Positions 1 to 8,805 of a DNA stretch of 8,818 nt are shown piece by piece. Position 1 is the first letter of the stretch. Each line of letters starts with the position of its first letter. Under the pieces are notes generated by a model. That model saw nothing but the letters and a program-made list of their open reading frames with translations. It was not told the DNA's origin and searched no databases. A program made the translations under genes and the position numbers. The DNA comes from Acidobacteriota bacterium (lineage in GTDB: Bacteria > Acidobacteriota > Terriglobia > Terriglobales > Acidobacteriaceae), in the NCBI GenBank assembly GCA_021802085.1, contig JAKAAZ010000153.1, positions 1 to 8,818 on the forward strand, read 5' to 3'.

Positions 1-2
1 AC

Positions 3-110
3 GAGGGGAACGTGAAGATTCATACGCTCGACCGGATCGATTCTCTGCTGGGGAAGTCGATAGGAACCCGGATCACGTACAAACAGTTGGCAAGTTCCAG
101 CAGGGAGTAA
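3..110 (+). CDS. C-terminal fragment of an unidentified protein (5' end outside window)
   Basis: An open frame enters from the left edge and ends at TAA 108-110, giving 35 residues that begin EGNVKIHTLDRIDSLLGKS and end in SSSRE. Third codon positions are rich in G and C, as in the clear genes of this window, which supports it as coding. It is hydrophilic, with no membrane segment and no motif I recognise, so I assign no function. A second frame is open here to position 136 but reads as an Arg/Asp-rich shadow. The stop lies only about 10 bp before the IS630 remnant, so the natural C-terminus could have been altered by that insertion. I cannot tell from this end alone. Confidence 0.45.
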   Translation, partial: EGNVKIHTLDRIDSLLGKSIGTRITYKQLASSSRE

Positions 111-120
111 AGTATATAAT

Positions 121-757
121 TCCCTTTCGTTTGTAGTCGTGGGTCAGGGTGCCGCAGCGGCCCTGCTTCAGGGGCAGGCCGGGCTGAGTGCGGTTCAAGG
201 CCTGAATCTGGCTCTTTTCATCGACACATTAGGACGATCGCCTTGTCCGGCGGATTCAAGTAGAGACCGACAACAGCGGTGAGTTTTTCCAGAAACCTGG
301 GATCGCGCGAGAGCTTGAAGGTCTTGCTGAGATGAGGCTTGAGGTTGTGGCTCCGCCAGATAGTATTCACCGTCGACTTACTCATTCCCCGGTTGGCCGC
401 CAAGGTTCGACAACTCCAATGCGTGCTCCCTTTCGGTTTCGATTGCAGGGTAGTCTCGATGACCGCCTTGACCCGGTTCGGGCTGTAGGTTGGCTTGCGG
501 CCGCGACCCGGCGCTATCTCCCACAGCCCCTGCAACCCTTGCCGGGTGAAACGGTCCCGCCAGAGTCGAACCGTCTTGCGATTGATTTTCAATGCTGCAG
601 CGATCGCCGTCTCGGGCTCGCCGGACTCGGCAGCCAGAACGATACGGCACCGCAACGCCACCTGCTGTGGCGTTGTGGTGCCAACCAGCGCTCGATCTGC
701 TCCTGCTGACATTTTGAAACGGCAAGCGACTGGGTAGAGCGGGGCATGACTCGGCAT
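121..757 (-). pseudogene. IS630-family transposase, frameshifted and C-terminally truncated
   Basis: The first 176 residues read as an IS630 transposase N-terminus. A helix-turn-helix lies around residues 31-78 (including the segment INRKTVRLWRDRF), followed by the Gly/Arg linker PGRGRKPTY and a second winged-helix region ending in GLYLNPPDKAIVL. The frame then stops at 218-220. Skipping one base near 226-231 restores the family continuation, beginning VDEKSQIQALNRTQPGL and reaching a THDYKRKG segment near 121. The VDEKSQ Asp is the first catalytic aspartate of the DDE triad, so the break falls directly in front of the active site. Sequence beyond 121 no longer resembles the family. The natural start may be the internal ATG at 712 (MSAGADRALVG) rather than 757. 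A programmed frameshift is conceivable, but the missing second half makes the gene inactive either way. Confidence 0.85.
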
Positions 758-776
758 GCAGTTGTCTTCGTTTAAA

Positions 777-797
777 TGTCCATCGATTTGTTGGACA
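777..797. repeat. Inverted repeat TGTCCA/TGGACA at the IS edge
   Basis: TGTCCA (777-782) and TGGACA (792-797) form a perfect 6-bp dyad around a 9-nt loop. It lies between the transposase start and the glycosyltransferase stop, so it probably belongs to the subterminal end of the IS630 remnant. It could also form a weak hairpin just downstream of the glycosyltransferase gene on the minus strand. No T-tract follows, so I do not call a terminator. Confidence 0.5.
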
Positions 798-802
798 CTA
801 CA

Positions 803-1975
803 CTAGGTTGTAACCCGCTGGCGGTCGCGGCGGAACACTTCTTCGTAGAGTTCAATCAACCTTTCCCGCTGATAGGCAGGGGAGTACTCCCATGTCAACT
901 CTTCCGCGCCAGATGTCAGCTCTCGTCGCAGTTCCGGATCGAGCCACATCGTCTTCATGGCTGCTGCCATCTGAGTCACGTCCGCCGATGGTACCAGCAG
1001 GCCATTCCTGCCATCGACGATAAGATCGGGAACTCCACCGACAGCCGTTGCAATCACAGGAACTTTCAGACAGAGCGCTTCCAGTACGGTGTTGGGGGTG
1101 CCCTCAGTGAGGGACGGTTGAATCATGCAATCGAAGAGATGCATCCACTCCGTGCAATTGCCCTGAAAGCCGGCGAAATAGACCCGCTCGCGGATTCCGA
1201 GTTGCGATGCCTGTTGCTCCAGCGGCTTCTGCTCGTGCCCATCGCCGACGACAATGAGAAACAACGGGGCATTGGCGGGTGCTTGCGCGCATAACTGGTG
1301 GAACGCGGAGATCATAAAGCGATGGCCTTTTTCCTGGCTCAACCGGCCAACTGATCCAAAGACGAACGCATTGTCGGGAATCCCGATACTGCTTCTGGAG
1401 GCCGGTTCGCCGTCATGCTGGCGCGAATACGGCGGCAGCATCGCGTTCTTGACGACAATCGGCGGACGGCGAGTGCCGCGCAACGCAGCAATCTGCTCCG
1501 CCTGTTTTTCTGAGACACACACAACCCTCTGGGCGCGTTTCAGCGCCTGGCGCTCGAGCATTTCGTAGAAGATGACGCGCTTGTTCTCCGCAGTGAACCC
1601 GCGCACAAAAGCGACATGCGAGGTATTTGTCGCTCGCGCAGCCAAGTACCCCACTACATTTGCTTTAAAGCCATGGGTGCAGAGAAGAGATCCCTTCCGG
1701 TCCGACAATATCCGCGACAGGCGAGATACCAGATCGAGGCGGACTCCGCCGGGCAGGCACACTGTGGGAATGTTCCGCTGCTCGGCGGCGACCAGGACTT
1801 CCGGCCTTTCCCGCAAATCGTGAAACGATCCGATGGCGAGGCGGTACTCGCTATCCTGCATGTCCTTCGCATGATGCAGGATCTGCTTTTCCGGGCCGCC
1901 GACCAGATTGCTGCCAATCAAATGGAGCACGTCGTACTTCACGCGATGGCCTGCATTGTCAGGATTCATTGTCAT
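803..1975 (-). CDS. Glycosyltransferase, GT4-like (GT-B fold)
   Basis: This 390-residue protein has the GT-B layout of family-4 retaining glycosyltransferases, which move a sugar from a nucleotide-activated donor to a lipid, glycan or other acceptor on the cytoplasmic side. The N-terminal acceptor half contains HLIGSNLVGGPEKQILHHA (residues 18-36), the usual Gly-rich loop. The donor half has SVGRLSQEKG (208-217, with R211 and K216 as likely phosphate contacts), VVGDG (242-246) and the EX7E motif E291-E299 within EGTPNTVLEA, followed by VPVIATAVGGVPDLI. Length is normal for the family. The ATG at 1975 overlaps the stop of the upstream ATP-grasp gene as ATGA, implying translational coupling. 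Donor and acceptor cannot be told from sequence. The TAG stop sits at the likely IS630 boundary, so the last residues may not be ancestral. Confidence 0.92.
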   Translation of the reverse strand: MTMNPDNAGHRVKYDVLHLIGSNLVGGPEKQILHHAKDMQDSEYRLAIGSFHDLRERPEVLVAAEQRNIPTVCLPGGVRLDLVSRLSRILSDRKGSLLCTHGFKANVVGYLAARATNTSHVAFVRGFTAENKRVIFYEMLERQALKRAQRVVCVSEKQAEQIAALRGTRRPPIVVKNAMLPPYSRQHDGEPASRSSIGIPDNAFVFGSVGRLSQEKGHRFMISAFHQLCAQAPANAPLFLIVVGDGHEQKPLEQQASQLGIRERVYFAGFQGNCTEWMHLFDCMIQPSLTEGTPNTVLEALCLKVPVIATAVGGVPDLIVDGRNGLLVPSADVTQMAAAMKTMWLDPELRRELTSGAEELTWEYSPAYQRERLIELYEEVFRRDRQRVTT

Positions 1976-3198
1976 GGCCGAGGCAATCCTAACCTAAAAA
2001 ATAGTCGCATCCACTTCTCTTGAGTCGAGATCCGAAGCTGTCTCATGCCCAACTGCACCAAGTCGGGCTCATCCGCAGGAATGTCGAGGTAGGAGGATTG
2101 AAACAACTCGCTTGATGTGTCCCCCAGCCACGCATGTGGAAACAGGGCGATGGTATCGCCGGATAGCTGAATGGGTGAGAGGGAAACGTGCTGTTCACTC
2201 AGAGCCGTGCATAGCGAAGAGATCAAATCGCGTCCGGGCCCGAGTGGCAGGGAACAGGTTTGGGTGGCTCGAGCGTTCATTTCAATCAAATAGGCGTTCC
2301 CCTGGCGGGAATCGATCATGAAATCAAAGCCGGCAAGCCCGGTAAACCCCAATCTGCGCACAATCTTTTGAACCGCTTCCAGCATCTCGCGATTTTCCTG
2401 CAAGCGTACGACTGTCGCGGGGCCTTTCGGTTTCGAGGTCTGTAGCACTTCCACATCGATACTTGCCAGGACTTTACCCTGCCAGCATGCAAGCGCAAGG
2501 TTGGCATCGGGTCCCGGCACAAAGGCTTGGATGCTTACCTCGCGCTGCCGTTGCATGAGCCACGGCACTATGCAATTCGAATCGTGATCCAAGAGAGTAC
2601 GCTTGGCCGCAACTATGGTAGCCAGCGGAGCACGCAGCGTCTTATAGGCGCGCAAGGCCTCAGGCAAGGAGTACACAATTTTCACCCCTTCGCCGCCCGA
2701 GGTGCCATCCGCCTTGAGCACGGCTGGAAATCCGTACTGAGATAGCCAGTGTTCGACCTGGTCGGTGGAGGCGACGGTCGCGGTCTCCGGGATACGAATG
2801 CCCTCCTCGCGCACCAGGGCCATGAATTTTTCTCTGGATTCGGTAATGGGATAGCTTTCCGGAGCGCCGAGGGAAGTCTGCAAGACCTGGCAAATCGCCC
2901 TCGAAGCAGGATCGCCGGTCTGTGAAGAGACGGCATAGATGCCATGCAAATGCCTCATGGCAAGGTCATCCGAGGGAATGACAATGTTGGGTTGCGAGTT
3001 GAGGATTGCTGTTCGAATGGAGCGCTGGGGAGCGGTGCCGTAATATCGGTAGCGGTTTTGAATCGCGCGGGTCGAGAATACCGGGTGGTTCGAAGGGCAG
3101 ACGATGTCGACATCGCAGCCCGCCGCGGCCAAGGCCATGGCCAGGCGAGCAGTCGAGAACCATCGGCAAGTCGTTGCCAGCAAAACTTTTGTTGCCAT
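1972..3198 (-). CDS. ATP-grasp domain protein (putative carboxylate-amine ligase)
   Basis: This 408-residue protein has a Rossmann-like pre-ATP-grasp domain (VLLATTCRWFSTARLAMAL, residues 5-23) followed by an ATP-grasp domain. The nucleotide-binding lysine and glycine loop are in AVLKADGTSGGEGVKIV (159-175; K162). The metal-binding strand is FDFMIDSRQGNAYLIEMNAR (291-310), with D292, E306 and N308. Enzymes of this fold make an acylphosphate from ATP and join a carboxylate to an amine or other nucleophile. The organisation resembles carbamoyl-phosphate-synthase-like ATP-grasp proteins in natural-product and polysaccharide clusters, but the substrate is not readable. The start is supported by AAGG (3206-3209), 7 nt upstream. 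It is the first gene of a two-gene unit with the glycosyltransferase and is divergent from the FAD enzyme. The C-terminal 70 residues match nothing I recognise. Confidence 0.9.
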   Translation of the reverse strand: MATKVLLATTCRWFSTARLAMALAAAGCDVDIVCPSNHPVFSTRAIQNRYRYYGTAPQRSIRTAILNSQPNIVIPSDDLAMRHLHGIYAVSSQTGDPASRAICQVLQTSLGAPESYPITESREKFMALVREEGIRIPETATVASTDQVEHWLSQYGFPAVLKADGTSGGEGVKIVYSLPEALRAYKTLRAPLATIVAAKRTLLDHDSNCIVPWLMQRQREVSIQAFVPGPDANLALACWQGKVLASIDVEVLQTSKPKGPATVVRLQENREMLEAVQKIVRRLGFTGLAGFDFMIDSRQGNAYLIEMNARATQTCSLPLGPGRDLISSLCTALSEQHVSLSPIQLSGDTIALFPHAWLGDTSSELFQSSYLDIPADEPDLVQLGMRQLRISTQEKWMRLFFRLGLPRP

Positions 3199-3430
3199 GC
3201 AGGTACCTTGAGGGCCCGCCTATTGAGGAACCGATTGTGCTGAATGTTATGATTGCAAAAAGAATCGCTCATCAGATTTTACCGAAGTCAGGCCCAGACT
3301 TGAGGGGAATGTTTCGCACCTGCCGCTACGAACCGAGGTACGGGACCCAGATCTTAAACGTTGGGAGACGCCGACTGGCATCGCTGGAAACGCGAGTGGC
3401 TTCCGCCGGATAGATGCAGGACGATCCAAG
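3199..3430. other. Divergent intergenic region between ATP-grasp and FAD oxidoreductase genes
   Basis: These 232 bp separate two divergently transcribed genes and should hold promoters for both. I see the ATP-grasp ribosome binding site at the left edge, a plus-strand extended -10 around 3245-3253, and an AGGAC ribosome binding site at 3418-3422 for the FAD gene. A 54-codon plus-strand frame starting at 3249 crosses the region, but it has no ribosome binding site and no recognisable content, so I do not call it. Confidence 0.6.
3223..3253 (+). promoter_or_regulatory. Possible promoter for the FAD oxidoreductase gene
   Basis: TGTTATGAT at 3245-3253 matches an extended -10 (TGn plus TATGAT, five of six to TATAAT). 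TTGAGG at 3223-3228 could serve as a -35, but the 19-bp spacer is long. Transcription would start near 3260, leaving a leader of about 170 nt. This is motif reading only, and the promoter rules of this organism may differ. Confidence 0.3.
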
Positions 3431-4663
3431 ATGAACCCTACCATCCAGGTCGCCATTGTTGGAGCCGGGCCCTACGGCCTGTCGATTGCCGCCCATTTGC
3501 GGGCGCGGGGCATATCCTGCGGCATCTTCGGTCGTCCCATGGAAGTATGGCGACTGCACATGCCCAAGGGAATGCTGCTGAAGTCCGATGGCTTTGCATC
3601 GAATCTTTCCGATCCAGCCGGCAGTTTTACCCTGAAGCATTTCTGCCAGATGCGCGGGCTTCCGTATGAAGATACCCGGCTGCCCGTGCCGATTGAGACA
3701 TTTATCGAATATGCTCTGGCGTTTCAAGAGAGATTTGCGCCGCAATTGGATTCCCGGCTTGTCGCCGGGATCGAGCGCGGCGGGGACCAGTATCGACTTC
3801 GGCTGGAAGATGGCGCGGAGGTGACGGCGCGGACGGTGGTGCTGGCCGTCGGAATCAGTCATTTTTCCTATGTGCCGGAATCGTTGGCCCATCTGCCGGC
3901 AGAGTTGCTGTCGCACAGTTCGGCGCACCATGACTGCTCCGTGCTTCGAGGCAGAGACGTTACCATTCTGGGTGCGGGGGCTTCCGCAGTCGACATCGCC
4001 GCGCTGATGCATGAAAGCGGCGTGAAAGTTTCTCTGGTGGCCAGGGCATCGAAGATCCGGTTTCACGATCCGCCTCGCCCAGGGCCGCGCTCGCTGTGGC
4101 AGCGGGTGCGAAATCCATCTTCTGGATTGGGTCCAGGATGGAAATCCAGGTTCTATACCGATGCCCCTGGAATGTTCCGGTATTTTCCTGAAGATCTTCG
4201 GCTGCGCATTGTGCAGAACCACCTGGGGCCGGCGCCGGGTTGGCCGATGAGGCAGCGTGTCGAAGGAAAAGTGCCCATGCTGTTGGGGTATGCCATTGTG
4301 GGTGCGCAGGCAGCGAATGGCGGAGTGCGCCTGACTCTATCTGCTAGCGGTGGGGTGATCCGCGAGCATGACACCGAGCACATCGTTGCCGCGACGGGAT
4401 ACAAGCCGGATATCCGGCGGCTGAATTTCCTGGATATGGCGATCCGGAATGAATTGCGCACCGTCGGGAATGCTCCGGTGCTGTCTGCGGATTTTCAATC
4501 TTCCATTCCAGGGCTCTATTTTGTGGGGATTGCCGCGGCGAACAACTTTGGTCCCATGATGCGATTTGCCTACGGGTCGGATTACACCGCGCGCCGGCTC
4601 ACGAGCCATCTGGAAAAACAGATGGATAAACGGGCCTACCGCAATTCGGCAGAAGACATTTGA
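3431..4663 (+). CDS. FAD/NAD(P)-binding oxidoreductase (flavin monooxygenase-like)
   Basis: This 410-residue protein has two dinucleotide-binding folds. The FAD-binding Rossmann motif is VAIVGAGPYGLSIAAHL (residues 7-23). The NAD(P)-binding motif is VTILGAGASAVDIAAL (177-192). The ATGYKPD signature (321-327) is typical of class B flavin monooxygenases and N-hydroxylases, and PGLYFVGIAAANNFGP (360-375) is the usual C-terminal FAD contact. Family members use NADPH and oxygen to hydroxylate amines or other substrates, but related proteins act as reductases and the substrate here is unknown. The protein is soluble, with no signal peptide. The start is supported by AGGAC (3418-3422), about 8-9 nt upstream of the ATG. 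It is divergent from the ATP-grasp gene and converges with the M50 gene after an 8-bp gap. Joint action with the ATP-grasp and glycosyltransferase genes is an inference. Confidence 0.9.
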   Translation: MNPTIQVAIVGAGPYGLSIAAHLRARGISCGIFGRPMEVWRLHMPKGMLLKSDGFASNLSDPAGSFTLKHFCQMRGLPYEDTRLPVPIETFIEYALAFQERFAPQLDSRLVAGIERGGDQYRLRLEDGAEVTARTVVLAVGISHFSYVPESLAHLPAELLSHSSAHHDCSVLRGRDVTILGAGASAVDIAALMHESGVKVSLVARASKIRFHDPPRPGPRSLWQRVRNPSSGLGPGWKSRFYTDAPGMFRYFPEDLRLRIVQNHLGPAPGWPMRQRVEGKVPMLLGYAIVGAQAANGGVRLTLSASGGVIREHDTEHIVAATGYKPDIRRLNFLDMAIRNELRTVGNAPVLSADFQSSIPGLYFVGIAAANNFGPMMRFAYGSDYTARRLTSHLEKQMDKRAYRNSAEDI

Positions 4664-4671
4664 TTTGTGGA

Positions 4672-5154
4672 TCATTTGTTTTTAGCTGTGACAAGGGCTA
4701 CGCGCGCATCTGCGGAGTTCAGGTTCCATGCAGTGAAGGCTCTCCAGCCATCCGAACCCGGCAGCGGCACAAGGTTGCTTGCCGCCAGGATCAGGTTGTA
4801 GATCGCCAGCCAGTGTCCGACGCCCGGAGCTGTCCACAGGGCCGCTGCAATCAGCGCATTCACCAGCGGCCCGCTCAACGCGATCGCGGCGTCATCGAGA
4901 GGCGCCCGTGCCGACTCACGTCGTATATACGATCCCCGAAGGCACAAGCCGATCTCGCGGACTTTCACCCCCGAGGCCCGTGCGGCCAGCAGATGGCCGC
5001 ATTCGTGCATCAGGAGACTTACCAATGTTAGCAACCCCAGCAGCAGCCCCGCCACAAGATGCCCGTCCATCGGGCCGAGTCCGACCAGCAAAACTGCCCC
5101 CGCCATCACCACGCCACCCCGGCGTATTCGAAATGCGACCACCTTGGCCTCCAC
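4672..5154 (-). CDS. Small M50-family (site-2-protease-like) membrane metallopeptidase
   Basis: This 160-residue, strongly hydrophobic protein carries the zinc motif HECGH (H50, E51, H54) inside a membrane segment (about 32-56). A second family motif, LSGPLVNALIAAALW, lies at 93-107. The distal zinc-ligand motif is NLVPLPGSDGW at 127-137, where D135 corresponds to the conserved DG aspartate. These are the core features of S2P/SpoIVFB-type intramembrane peptidases. It is at the short end of the family, with no PDZ or CBS domain. The start is a GTG at 5154 with AAGGG (5163-5167) 8 nt upstream; the in-frame stop at 5221-5223 limits extension and there is no upstream ATG. A later ATG at residue 17 is an alternative. 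The target is unknown. It is on the same strand as gyrB but 303 bp downstream, so it probably has its own transcription signals. Confidence 0.8.
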   Translation of the reverse strand: MEAKVVAFRIRRGGVVMAGAVLLVGLGPMDGHLVAGLLLGLLTLVSLLMHECGHLLAARASGVKVREIGLCLRGSYIRRESARAPLDDAAIALSGPLVNALIAAALWTAPGVGHWLAIYNLILAASNLVPLPGSDGWRAFTAWNLNSADARVALVTAKNK

Positions 5155-5457
5155 CCGGCGCGCCCTTGAGCGTACGACACACAGGACAAAGCAAGCGGCT
5201 GGCCAATCCGGCAGCAGCGTTCAAAATGACGTATTTGGGGCGGAGTGAAGACTCAGGTGGGCATTCTCTTGCCAGAAACCCGGTGAAAAGCGCAAAAACC
5301 TGCGCAATTGCCGGACCCAGAAGGCTATCAATCCGAAATGGTGGCTGGCACAAGACTGAGAATCAACAAACGCCAAGTGACGTATCAGGCCGGGTGCCCC
5401 CACGTCCCATGCCGCGGCAAAAAGCGTGGGGTTGCTGCCGTGAACCCGCCACCTAAC
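5155..5457. other. Intergenic region between gyrB and the M50 gene
   Basis: These 303 bp lie downstream of gyrB and upstream of the M50 gene. They hold the M50 ribosome binding site and a G/C-rich inverted repeat close to the gyrB stop. Minus-strand frames of 60 and 145 codons are open here, but the longer one runs across the M50 start and degenerates into Gly/Pro/Arg-rich sequence. I see no convincing gene. Confidence 0.5.
5398..5431. repeat. Inverted repeat downstream of gyrB, possible terminator hairpin
   Basis: CCCCACG (5398-5404) pairs with CGTGGGG (5425-5431). The 20-nt loop contains its own 10-bp palindrome, TGCCGCGGCA (5410-5419). It begins 27 bp past the gyrB stop, where a terminator would be expected. 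No T-run follows on the minus strand, so it is not a classic Rho-independent terminator. It could instead be an RNA 3'-end stabiliser. Confidence 0.35.
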
Positions 5458-8103
<2,646 letters not shown>

Positions 8104-8231
8104 GGGACTCCGAAAAACAATTGGGAAAACGACATCCATTGCAGGAAGATGTCCGTTCTTACAAGATCCGGCCAGAACATCGGGCAAAAGATTGATTCAG
8201 AAAGGACTTATCCCAACAAGGACACTACCTT

Positions 8232-8240
8232 ATTTTACCA
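8232..8240 (-). promoter_or_regulatory. Possible extended -10 element for gyrB
   Basis: On the minus strand these bases read TGGTAAAAT, an extended -10 (TGn plus TAAAAT, five of six to TATAAT), about 130 bp upstream of the gyrB ATG. No good -35 is visible at the right spacing, which is common for extended -10 promoters. Motif evidence only. Confidence 0.3.
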
Positions 8241-8423
8241 TGTGCGTGGGGATGCAGGGAGCTTGTTTCCGAGGACTCGCGTGCTTGTGCTGTGGGAATC
8301 GGCGGCAAATCTCTTCCGCATGCTAGCGGCGGCGGTCGTAACGGTCGCGGTCATCCATGATTGCTGAAACTTGAATGCGGCGCTACCGAGGGCGAGGTGG
8401 AGATGCTGCTGTTCGGGAGGGAA

Positions 8424-8457
8424 ACTGCACAAAATGTGCAGTAAATTGCAGCAAAAT
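8424..8457. promoter_or_regulatory. Perfect 8-bp dyad plus extra half-site (candidate operator)
   Basis: ACTGCACA (8424-8431) and TGTGCAGT (8435-8442) are perfect inverted copies around AAA. The right arm is then repeated in direct orientation: TGCAGTAAAT (8437-8446) is followed at once by TGCAGCAAAAT (8447-8457). This makes three related TGCAG half-sites, one inverted and two direct, about 80-100 bp upstream of the candidate peptide promoter. Such spacing fits a dimeric DNA-binding regulator. No T-tract follows the dyad, so an operator is more likely than a terminator. The binding protein is not in this window. Confidence 0.5.
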
Positions 8458-8466
8458 GAACCCGCG

Positions 8467-8489
8467 AAGGTTACTTCGGTCACAACCTT
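8467..8489. repeat. Inverted repeat AAGGTT/AACCTT with TTCG loop
   Basis: AAGGTT (8467-8472) pairs with AACCTT (8484-8489). Inside it, AC and GT can close a TTCG tetraloop, with a 3-nt bulge (CAC) on the right side. It lies at the start of the AT-rich island. It may be a regulatory hairpin or a binding site; function is unknown. Confidence 0.35.
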
Positions 8490-8491
8490 AG

Positions 8492-8523
8492 TAAATATAG
8501 TGGTATATTATTGATAAATATAG
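8492..8523. repeat. Direct repeat pair TAAATATAG, 23-bp period
   Basis: TAAATATAG occurs exactly at 8492-8500 and 8515-8523, 23 bp apart start to start, or about two helical turns. The second copy overlaps the candidate -35 element of the peptide promoter. In-phase repeats of this kind can be regulator sites, although in such AT-rich sequence chance is possible. Confidence 0.4.
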
Positions 8524-8548
8524 ACTTATCCAATCTAATCAGTATACT
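8521..8548 (+). promoter_or_regulatory. Candidate promoter of the small peptide gene
   Basis: TAGACT (8521-8526, four of six to TTGACA) and TATACT (8543-8548, five of six to TATAAT) are separated by 16 bp inside the AT-rich island. Transcription would start near 8555, giving a leader of about 55 nt with the ribosome binding site near its end. A competing pair using TTGTCA (8554-8559) has only a weak -10. Confidence 0.45.
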
Positions 8549-8573
8549 CGAACTTGTCAATCAGACCAAGTAG

Positions 8574-8586
8574 TAAATAAAAAATC
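8574..8586 (+). repeat. First copy of 13-nt repeat TAAATAAAAAATC (peptide gene leader)
   Basis: This exact 13-mer lies 25 nt before the peptide ATG and recurs as the last 13 bases of the window (8806-8818), 232 bp later. The second copy follows the peptide stop by 17 nt and is cut by the window edge, so the true repeat may be longer. Confidence 0.7.
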
Positions 8587-8611
8587 TAGGTAACTAAAAG
8601 GATACAATACC

Positions 8612-8788
8612 ATGAAAATCGCCATTCGCGCACTCGTCCTCGGAATGCTGATCGCCGGTTTCGCGGCCGACCACATGCTGGCCTCCAAGACCGCCTCCAC
8701 TGGCACGACCACCACCATGATCGCCAGCAATAGTGCGATGCCGATTCCGACTTGCCAGCCTGGATCGTCGACTTGCGGTGGTTTCTAG
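8612..8788 (+). CDS. Small secreted peptide precursor with two cysteines (58 aa)
   Basis: The 58-residue frame starts MKIAIRALVLGMLIAGFAAD, a textbook signal peptide: a Lys/Arg n-region, a hydrophobic core to about residue 18, and likely cleavage after A19 or A24. The remainder is a Ser/Thr-rich stretch (KTASTGTTTT) and a short tail with C48 and C55, spaced C-x6-C around a QPGSST turn, ending in CGGF. The mature product would be about 35-40 residues, exported and possibly disulfide-closed. The ribosome binding site AAAAGGA (8596-8602) lies 9 nt before the ATG, and the codons are GC-ending despite the AT-rich leader, which supports real coding. I know no function. Similar tiny secreted proteins seem common in acidobacteria, but that is recollection, not a search. 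A lipoprotein is unlikely, as there is no lipobox cysteine. Confidence 0.7.
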   Translation: MKIAIRALVLGMLIAGFAADHMLASKTASTGTTTTMIASNSAMPIPTCQPGSSTCGGF

Positions 8789-8805
8789 TCGTAGGGGCAT
8801 CGCTC

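Larger units (their letters stand above)
118..802 (-). mobile_element. Truncated IS630-family insertion sequence remnant
   Basis: This segment carries the first part of an IS630-type transposase on the minus strand and the short region upstream of it. The transposase homology stops abruptly near 121, well before the remaining catalytic residues, so the distal half and its terminal inverted repeat are missing. The other end should lie between the transposase start (757) and the glycosyltransferase stop (803). IS630 elements target TA dinucleotides, and a TA is present at 804-805 in that stop codon. The exact outer boundaries are inferred, because with one end lost there is no second inverted repeat to compare. 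The element cannot move by itself. Confidence 0.7.
8104..8611. other. Divergent regulatory region between gyrB and the small peptide gene
   Basis: These 508 bp have no convincing gene. A minus-strand 82-codon frame (8235-8483) lacks recognisable content and runs through the dyads. The left part has a possible gyrB promoter near 8232-8240. The right part holds a perfect dyad at 8424-8442, a hairpin at 8467-8489 and an AT-rich island. By hand count, 8491-8550 has 15 G or C in 60 bases, far below the rest of the window. The island includes direct repeats and a candidate promoter for the peptide gene. Confidence 0.6.

Noticed and set aside
3326..4222. Minus-strand 298-codon frame opposite the FAD oxidoreductase
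   Set aside because: It is fully antisense to a gene with clear FAD and NAD(P) motifs and is rich in Arg, Gln and His, as expected of a shadow frame.
4916..5353. Minus-strand 145-codon frame beginning MCQPPFRIDSLLG and containing a CPVC motif
   Set aside because: It overlaps the M50 start in another frame and turns into Gly/Pro/Arg-rich sequence. The first 70 residues are not obviously coding and no ribosome binding site stands out.
8235..8483. Minus-strand 82-codon frame upstream of gyrB
   Set aside because: It runs through the dyad and hairpin, has no recognisable content, and its start lies in regulatory-looking DNA.
8205..8534. DnaA-box-like TTATCC motifs (8208-8216 and 8526-8534) near gyrB and an AT-rich tract, suggesting oriC
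   Set aside because: Each matches only seven of nine bases of TTATCCACA, there are only two, and no dnaA, dnaN or recF is adjacent. Too weak to call an origin.
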